A stretch of 8,406 nt of DNA, taken from an uncultured Oscillibacter sp. Its GTDB lineage: Bacteria; Bacillota; Clostridia; Oscillospirales; Oscillospiraceae. Positions 4,347 to 8,406 of the stretch are shown piece by piece. Every line of letters begins with the position of its first letter. Positions within the stretch are counted from its first letter, which is position 1. Location of the stretch: positions 1-8,406 of the forward strand of contig CAJUBX010000086.1 in NCBI GenBank assembly GCA_910585165.1. The letters are read 5' to 3'. The notes beneath the pieces were generated by a model. That model was not told the DNA's origin. It searched no databases and worked only from the letters and a program-made list of their open reading frames with translations. The position numbers and the translations under genes were made by a program.

Positions 4347-5435
4347 ATGAATATGTCGGAAATCATCAAGACTGCCCGAGAGGAACTGGGCATGACCCAG
4401 GAGGACCTGGCGGAGCGGCTGGAGGTCAGCCGCCAGGCCGTCAGCAAGTGGGAGCTGGGGGCCTCGGTCCCCAGCCCGGAGAACCTGGAGCTTTTGGAGG
4501 GGGTCCTGGGGGTCCGGTTTCCCCAGGAGCCTCTGGAGGAGGAGTCCGCCCCGCAGCCCGCGGCCAAAGGGCCCCTCTGGAACTGGAAACGAGTCGCGCT
4601 CCTGGTTCTGGGGGTGCTGGTGCTGGTGGCCTTGCTCTGTAACGTGCTCTTTATCATGGTGAAATCGCGTACAAATGTGGACGCGGCGCGGCCTTCGCAG
4701 CCCTGGATCACCGGGATTTCTTTCTTTGACGGGGACGCGTCGCCCCTTCAGCCGGACCTGGGAGACGGATGGAACAGCTTCACCGCTGGAGAGCGGGTCC
4801 TCCTGGCGGTGGAGTTTCAAAACGGCGGCGAGGACTCCGTCACGGCGGTGTCTCTCTTCCTGACCCCCGCCGGGACGGAGACCCTTGACCAGAGGGAACA
4901 GCTGGCGGTCCAGGCCGTGGCGGACTGGCGGGAATTCGCCCTCTTTGCCTGGGATGTTCCGGAGGATTTGATGGGACACCTGGAGGTGGTGTTGGAGTGC
5001 GGCGGCGGACAGCGGGTCACGGAAACGCTGAATGTCACGGCGGTCCCGTCTTCGTCCTCTCCGGAGGCCGGCCTGGCCTTGAACGCCATGGGGATCGACG
5101 CAGTTGAGGGCGACACGGGCCATTACACGCTGGAGGCTTACGGCGCGCCTATGGCCGAGGTGGAGTGGAGCTCCTCCGACCCCGCCGTGGCCCGGGTGAC
5201 CAACACCGGGACGGTGTTCATCGAGGGCGCGGGGGAAGCCGTTATCACCGCCTCCTGGAACGGGCAGACGGCGGAGTGCCCGGTCAGCGTACACGCGAAG
5301 GAAGATGTAAAGACAGCATACGGAAAGCCAAGCCTTGGCGAGGAGGGAAACACGGACCTGCCCCAGGGCGTTCCAGGGGAGCAGCCGGGAGACAGGCTCT
5401 CCTACGAGCCGCCGGAGGAGCGGAACGGGCAGTAA
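4347..5435 (+). CDS. Membrane-anchored XRE-family transcriptional regulator with extracytoplasmic Ig-like (Big_2) domain
   Basis: This 362-residue protein begins with an XRE/HTH_3 DNA-binding domain (about 5-56: EIIKTAREELGMTQEDLAERLEVSRQAVSKWELGASVPS, the classic Q-D-L-A...SRQAVSKWE helix pair). A linker follows (57-79), then one transmembrane helix (about 83-105) with basic residues just before it, which places the HTH inside the cell. Outside are an unassigned beta-rich segment (about 115-235), a Big_2 Ig-like domain (about 243-316: AEVEWSSSDPAVARVTNTGTVFIEGAGEAVITASW) and a polar Pro/Glu-rich tail. The start ATG at 4347 has AGGGAGG 8 nt upstream (4332-4338). It is divergent from the ECF sigma pair, and the repeated half-sites around its promoter suggest self-control. 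Domain order is well supported; direct signalling across the membrane is inference. Confidence 0.88.
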   Translation: MNMSEIIKTAREELGMTQEDLAERLEVSRQAVSKWELGASVPSPENLELLEGVLGVRFPQEPLEEESAPQPAAKGPLWNWKRVALLVLGVLVLVALLCNVLFIMVKSRTNVDAARPSQPWITGISFFDGDASPLQPDLGDGWNSFTAGERVLLAVEFQNGGEDSVTAVSLFLTPAGTETLDQREQLAVQAVADWREFALFAWDVPEDLMGHLEVVLECGGGQRVTETLNVTAVPSSSSPEAGLALNAMGIDAVEGDTGHYTLEAYGAPMAEVEWSSSDPAVARVTNTGTVFIEGAGEAVITASWNGQTAECPVSVHAKEDVKTAYGKPSLGEEGNTDLPQGVPGEQPGDRLSYEPPEERNGQ

Positions 5436-5464
5436 AAAATCAGGGCCGAAGGGCCCTGATTTTT
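5436..5464. terminator. Bidirectional intrinsic terminator between convergent genes
   Basis: AAAAATCAGGGCC (5435-5447) pairs with GGCCCTGATTTTT (5452-5464) around a 4-nt loop. It has A and T runs on both flanks, so it can stop transcripts of the XRE regulator (+) and of the FAD dehydrogenase (-). It begins at the regulator's stop codon and lies 14 nt beyond the dehydrogenase stop. Confidence 0.93.
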
Positions 5465-5478
5465 GTGTCTCTATGCGT

Positions 5479-6876
5479 TTAACCTTCCTCCGCCAGCTTC
5501 CGCCCCATGAGCACGCCCATGGCGGAGGACATCATCAGGCCCCGGGTCCAGCCGGAGGAATCCCCCAGGCAGTGGAGGCCCCGCAGGCTGGTGTTGAAGT
5601 CCGTGTCCATCTTCACCCGGTTGGAGTAGAATTTCAGCTCCGGGGAGTAGAGCAGCGTCTCGTAGGAGGCGAAGCCCGGCACCACGTAGTCCATGGCCTG
5701 GATGAAGTTGATGATGTTCACCATGGCCCGGTAGGGCATGGCGGCGGTGATGTCCCCCGCCACCACGTCCGGCAGGGTGGGCCGGATGTTGGACTGGGCC
5801 AGCTCCTTCTGCCACGTCCGCTTGCCGTCCAGAATGTCGCCGAACCGCTGAACCAAGATTTGGCCGTTGGCCAGCATGTTCGTCAGCTCCCCCACCTTCT
5901 GGGCGTAGGCAATGGGCTGGTTGAATGGAACGCTGAAATTGTGGGAGCAGAGGATGGAGAGATTGGTGTTGTCGCTTTTGACCTCCTTATAGGAGTGCCC
6001 GTTTACCACCGCCAGGTCGTTGTCGTAGTTCTCCTGGCTGACGAAGCCGCCGGGGTTCTGGCAGAAAGTCCGCACCTTATTCTTGAAGGGCTTGGGCCAG
6101 CCCACCAGCTTGGACTCGTACAGCACCCGGTTCACCATCTCCATAACCTCGTTCCGGACCTCCACCCGCACGCCGATATCCACGGTGCCCGGGGCGTGGG
6201 CGATGTTGTGCTCCGCGCAGAGCTTCTCCAGCCAGTCCGCCCCCCGGCGGCCGGTGGCCACCACGGTGTGCCTGGCGGTAATTTCCATGTCCTGGCGGCG
6301 GTCGAAAATGGTCACGCCCTTGCAGACGTCGTTCTCCAGAATCAGGTTTTGGCACTCCCAGCCAAAGAGAATTTCCACCCCGTTTTCCTGCAAGTACCGT
6401 TCAATGCCAAGATAAATGTCGTGGGCCTTCTCCGTGCCCATGTGGCGGATGGGGCAGTCCACCAGCTTCAATCCCGCCTGGATGGCCCGCTTGCGGATTT
6501 CCTTCCGGTCCTCCGGGTATTCCAGTCCTTCGATGTGGGTGTCCGCGCCGAAATCCAGGTAGATTTGATCGGCGTAGCGGATGGTCTCCTGGGCCAGGTC
6601 CGTGCCAATCAGGGTGGGCAGGTCCCCTCCCACCTCATAGCTCAAAGACAGCTTCCCGTCGGAAAAGGCCCCCGCCCCGGAAAAGCCGGTGGTAATGTGG
6701 CAGTAGGGCTTGCAGTTGACGCACTTGTTCGTCTGGCTCTTGGGGCAGCGGCGGTTTTCAATGCTCCGCCCCTTCTCCACCATGACGATCTTCTGCCTGC
6801 TGCCCTTTTTCAGCATCTCCAGGGCGGTGAAAATACCGGCGGGGCCGGCGCCCACAATGACAACGTCTGCGTTCAT
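5479..6876 (-). CDS. FAD-dependent dehydrogenase/oxidoreductase, COG2509-like
   Basis: This 465-residue cytoplasmic flavoprotein starts directly with a Rossmann dinucleotide-binding motif (VVIVGAGPAGIFTALE, residues 5-20) and an E-K-G end of the second strand. A cysteine cluster follows, Cys44, Cys52, Cys55 and Cys59 (CPKSQTNKCVNCKPYC), then GFSGAGAFSDGKLSLSYEVGGDLP (about 64-87), a signature I associate with the uncharacterised COG2509 dehydrogenases. Near the C-terminus, LHCLGDSSGWTRGLMMSSAMG (about 435-455) is the second FAD-contacting motif. The substrate is unknown. The start ATG (6874-6876) has AAAGGAG 8 nt upstream. It lies 37 nt after the U32 gene on the same strand, so co-transcription with mltG and U32 is likely. 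The long ORF on the opposite strand is a shadow. Confidence 0.92.
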   Translation of the reverse strand: MNADVVIVGAGPAGIFTALEMLKKGSRQKIVMVEKGRSIENRRCPKSQTNKCVNCKPYCHITTGFSGAGAFSDGKLSLSYEVGGDLPTLIGTDLAQETIRYADQIYLDFGADTHIEGLEYPEDRKEIRKRAIQAGLKLVDCPIRHMGTEKAHDIYLGIERYLQENGVEILFGWECQNLILENDVCKGVTIFDRRQDMEITARHTVVATGRRGADWLEKLCAEHNIAHAPGTVDIGVRVEVRNEVMEMVNRVLYESKLVGWPKPFKNKVRTFCQNPGGFVSQENYDNDLAVVNGHSYKEVKSDNTNLSILCSHNFSVPFNQPIAYAQKVGELTNMLANGQILVQRFGDILDGKRTWQKELAQSNIRPTLPDVVAGDITAAMPYRAMVNIINFIQAMDYVVPGFASYETLLYSPELKFYSNRVKMDTDFNTSLRGLHCLGDSSGWTRGLMMSSAMGVLMGRKLAEEG

Positions 6877-6913
6877 AGCGGCTTCTCCTTTTGTAGATTT
6901 TTAGAAAGTGTCT

Positions 6914-8140
6914 TTATCCGGTTTCCCGGGCCGACAGGTCCTTTGCCCGCCGGAGGATAGTCCAGGGCGGCACCTGCCGGGGCAGCTTCATGTAAAAGAC
7001 GCTTTGAGGCGTCCGGGGCTCAAAGAGGGGCAGGCCCTCCGCATCCGCCATCTCCGGCACGGTCATGGAAAAGGGCCGCAGGTCCGGGCCCACCAGCTCC
7101 ACCTCGTCCCCGGCACGGAACTTGTTGCGCAGGGACAGCGCGGCGTTTCCCTCTTCGTCGCAGTCCGTGACGACGGCGGCCACCTGCCACTGCCGGACGT
7201 ACCGGGCGTCGTCGTAGTACTGGCCCGGCGGGCCGTAGAAAAAGCCGGTGGAGTAGGGCCGGTGGCTGACGTGCTCCACCTCGTCCCGCCAGACGGGGTC
7301 TATCGCCTTCCCTGCCGCCAGGGCGTCCAGTCCGTGGCGGTAGGCGGCGGTGACAGCGGCGGCGTAATAGGCGGACTTGGCCCGGCCCTCGATTTTCAGG
7401 CTGTCAAGAAACTGGAGGTCCTCCAGGTGGTCAATCATGCACATGTCCCGGGAGTTCAGGATATAGGCCCCTTCGCCGTCCTCCTCAATGGGGAAGTACT
7501 CCCCCGGACGCTTTTCCTCCATAAGGGCGTACTTGTAGCGGCAGGGCTGGGCGCAGGCCCCCCGGCTGGAGTCCCGGCCCGTCATATAGTTGCTCAAAAG
7601 GCACCGGCCGGAGTAGCTGACGCACATGGCCCCGTGGACAAACGCCTCCAGCTCCAAATCCGGAGGCGTTTTGTCCCGGATGGTGCGGATTTCCTCCAGG
7701 CTCAGCTCCCGGGCCAGAATCACCCGGCTGGCCCCCAGGTCGTGCCAGGCCCGGGCGGTTTCATAGTTGGTCACGCCCGCCTGGGTGGAAACGTGGCGGG
7801 CGGCGTGGGGGACGTAGCGCTCCGCCAGACGGAAGGCCCCCAGGTCCGCCAGAATGACCGCGTCCACCCCGGCGGCCTCCAGGCGCTCCAGGTGGGCGGG
7901 GAGGCGGCCCATTTCTTCATTCCGGGGCATGGTGTTGACGGTGCAGTGGACCCGGACGCCATGGGCGTGGGCGAAGGCCACCGCCCCGGCCAGGTCCCCG
8001 GGGGAGAAGTTCCCCGCGAAGGCCCGCATGCCGAAGTCCGTTCCCGCCAGGTACACCGCGTCCGCCCCGTAGAGCACCGCCATCCGCAGACGCTCCGGGT
8101 CCCCCGCGGGTGAAAGCAGCTCCGGCGTTTTAATTTCCAT
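6914..8140 (-). CDS. Peptidase U32 family protein, probable TrhP-like tRNA hydroxylation enzyme
   Basis: The 408-residue protein shows the U32 layout: PELLSPAGDPERLRMAVLYGADAVYLAG at the N-terminus, HVSTQAGVTNYETA near 116-129, and the family signature EAFVHGAMCVSYSGRCLLSNY (165-185). Despite the name, characterised U32 members such as TrhP, RlhA and UbiU/UbiV are Fe-S proteins for hydroxylation. The four-cysteine spacing known from UbiU is matched by Cys173, Cys180, Cys196 and Cys234. TrhP makes 5-hydroxyuridine at tRNA position 34 from prephenate. The gene overlaps the end of mltG by 11 nt and has only a weak ribosome binding site, so coupled translation is likely. In Bacillus the mltG (yrrL) region also carries the U32 genes yrrN/yrrO, which supports a TrhP role. 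Family assignment is firm; the exact substrate is inferred. Confidence 0.92.
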   Translation of the reverse strand: MEIKTPELLSPAGDPERLRMAVLYGADAVYLAGTDFGMRAFAGNFSPGDLAGAVAFAHAHGVRVHCTVNTMPRNEEMGRLPAHLERLEAAGVDAVILADLGAFRLAERYVPHAARHVSTQAGVTNYETARAWHDLGASRVILARELSLEEIRTIRDKTPPDLELEAFVHGAMCVSYSGRCLLSNYMTGRDSSRGACAQPCRYKYALMEEKRPGEYFPIEEDGEGAYILNSRDMCMIDHLEDLQFLDSLKIEGRAKSAYYAAAVTAAYRHGLDALAAGKAIDPVWRDEVEHVSHRPYSTGFFYGPPGQYYDDARYVRQWQVAAVVTDCDEEGNAALSLRNKFRAGDEVELVGPDLRPFSMTVPEMADAEGLPLFEPRTPQSVFYMKLPRQVPPWTILRRAKDLSARETG

Positions 8141-8406
8141 AGTACTCGCTGCTGTTCACAAAGTTCACGTGTTCGTTATAGGTCTCGAAATAGTGGTGCT
8201 TGCCGTCCTTGCCCAGGGCGTAGTAATAGTAGCCCGTCTCCTCCGGCTCCAGGGCGGCCTCAATGGCCGTCAGGCCGGGGTTCGCGATGGGCGTGGGGGG
8301 AAGCCCCGGATATTTATAGAGGTTATAGGGGGTGTCCGTCTCCAGGTCCGACTGGGTGATGGCCCCCTCGTGGCCCGGCAGGCCATAGAGCAGGGAGGCG
8401 TCCACC
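8130..8406 (-). CDS. mltG: Endolytic murein transglycosylase MltG, C-terminal end (rest outside window)
   Basis: The last 91 or so residues of a YceG/MltG protein are visible: LETDTPYNLYKYPGLPPTPIANPGLTAIEAALEPEETGYYYYALGKDGKHHYFETYNEHVNFV. This is the strongly conserved end of the family (SPYNTY-GLPPGPI-NPG...AAL-P, then D-G-HHF--TY-EH). MltG is a membrane-anchored lytic transglycosylase that cuts nascent glycan strands and so sets peptidoglycan chain length. The catalytic Glu and the N-terminal membrane segment lie beyond the window. The stop codon (8130-8132) falls inside the start of the U32 gene. The first visible codon is GTG and is internal, not a start. Confidence 0.95.
   Translation of the reverse strand, partial: VDASLLYGLPGHEGAITQSDLETDTPYNLYKYPGLPPTPIANPGLTAIEAALEPEETGYYYYALGKDGKHHYFETYNEHVNFVNSSEYYGN

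Noticed and set aside
4320..5294. 324-residue open frame on the - strand
   Set aside because: It is antisense to the XRE regulator, with an Arg/His/Gly-rich composition typical of shadow frames.
5335..6960. 541-residue open frame on the + strand
   Set aside because: It lies opposite the FAD dehydrogenase and is rich in His, Val, Gly and Leu, as expected of a GC-biased shadow frame; it has no domain and crosses a terminator.
6908..8113. 401-residue open frame on the + strand
   Set aside because: It is antisense to the U32 gene, is a GC-bias shadow, and shows no recognisable motif.

Overview
This is GC-rich DNA from a Gram-positive anaerobe of the Bacillota, most likely class Clostridia and probably an Oscillospiraceae-type gut bacterium. 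The evidence is the gene set (an IreB-family protein, an SH3b/NlpC-P60 secreted hydrolase, mltG next to a peptidase U32 gene, a COG2509-type FAD dehydrogenase), strong AGGAGG-type ribosome binding sites and the GC-biased third codon positions. The lineage is inferred from gene content, not from a database search. No tRNA, rRNA, CRISPR array, insertion sequence or prophage gene was seen.

Left part (1-2640, + strand): the 3' third of pheT, then ireB behind its own near-consensus promoter, a long terminator-like structure, a second near-consensus promoter, a 102-residue conserved-looking protein of unknown function, and a secreted two-SH3b NlpC/P60 cell-wall endopeptidase closed by a strong intrinsic terminator.

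Middle part (2677-5464): a regulatory module. An ECF-type sigma factor and an overlapping single-pass membrane protein (putative anti-sigma factor) run on the - strand. Divergent from them is a membrane-anchored XRE-family regulator with a bacterial Ig-like (Big_2) domain predicted outside the cell. The 187-bp divergent region is dense with symmetry: five GCAACC-type half-sites, a perfect 10-bp inverted repeat, and a 20-bp palindrome with one mismatched pair. The regulator's promoter lies among the half-sites. The sigma gene has no ATG, GTG or TTG where the protein must begin; the ribosome binding site points to an ACG codon. This is the most interesting part of the window.

Right part (5479-8406, - strand): a probable operon read right to left, mltG (3' end only), a peptidase U32/TrhP-like gene overlapping it by 11 nt, and a COG2509-like FAD-dependent dehydrogenase. 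It converges on the regulator gene at a shared, symmetrical terminator.

Taken together the window joins housekeeping functions (tRNA charging, probable tRNA modification) to envelope functions (peptidoglycan hydrolysis, glycan-strand termination, kinase-linked IreB). The sigma/anti-sigma/membrane-regulator module would fit an envelope or extracellular signal response, but its targets cannot be read from this window.
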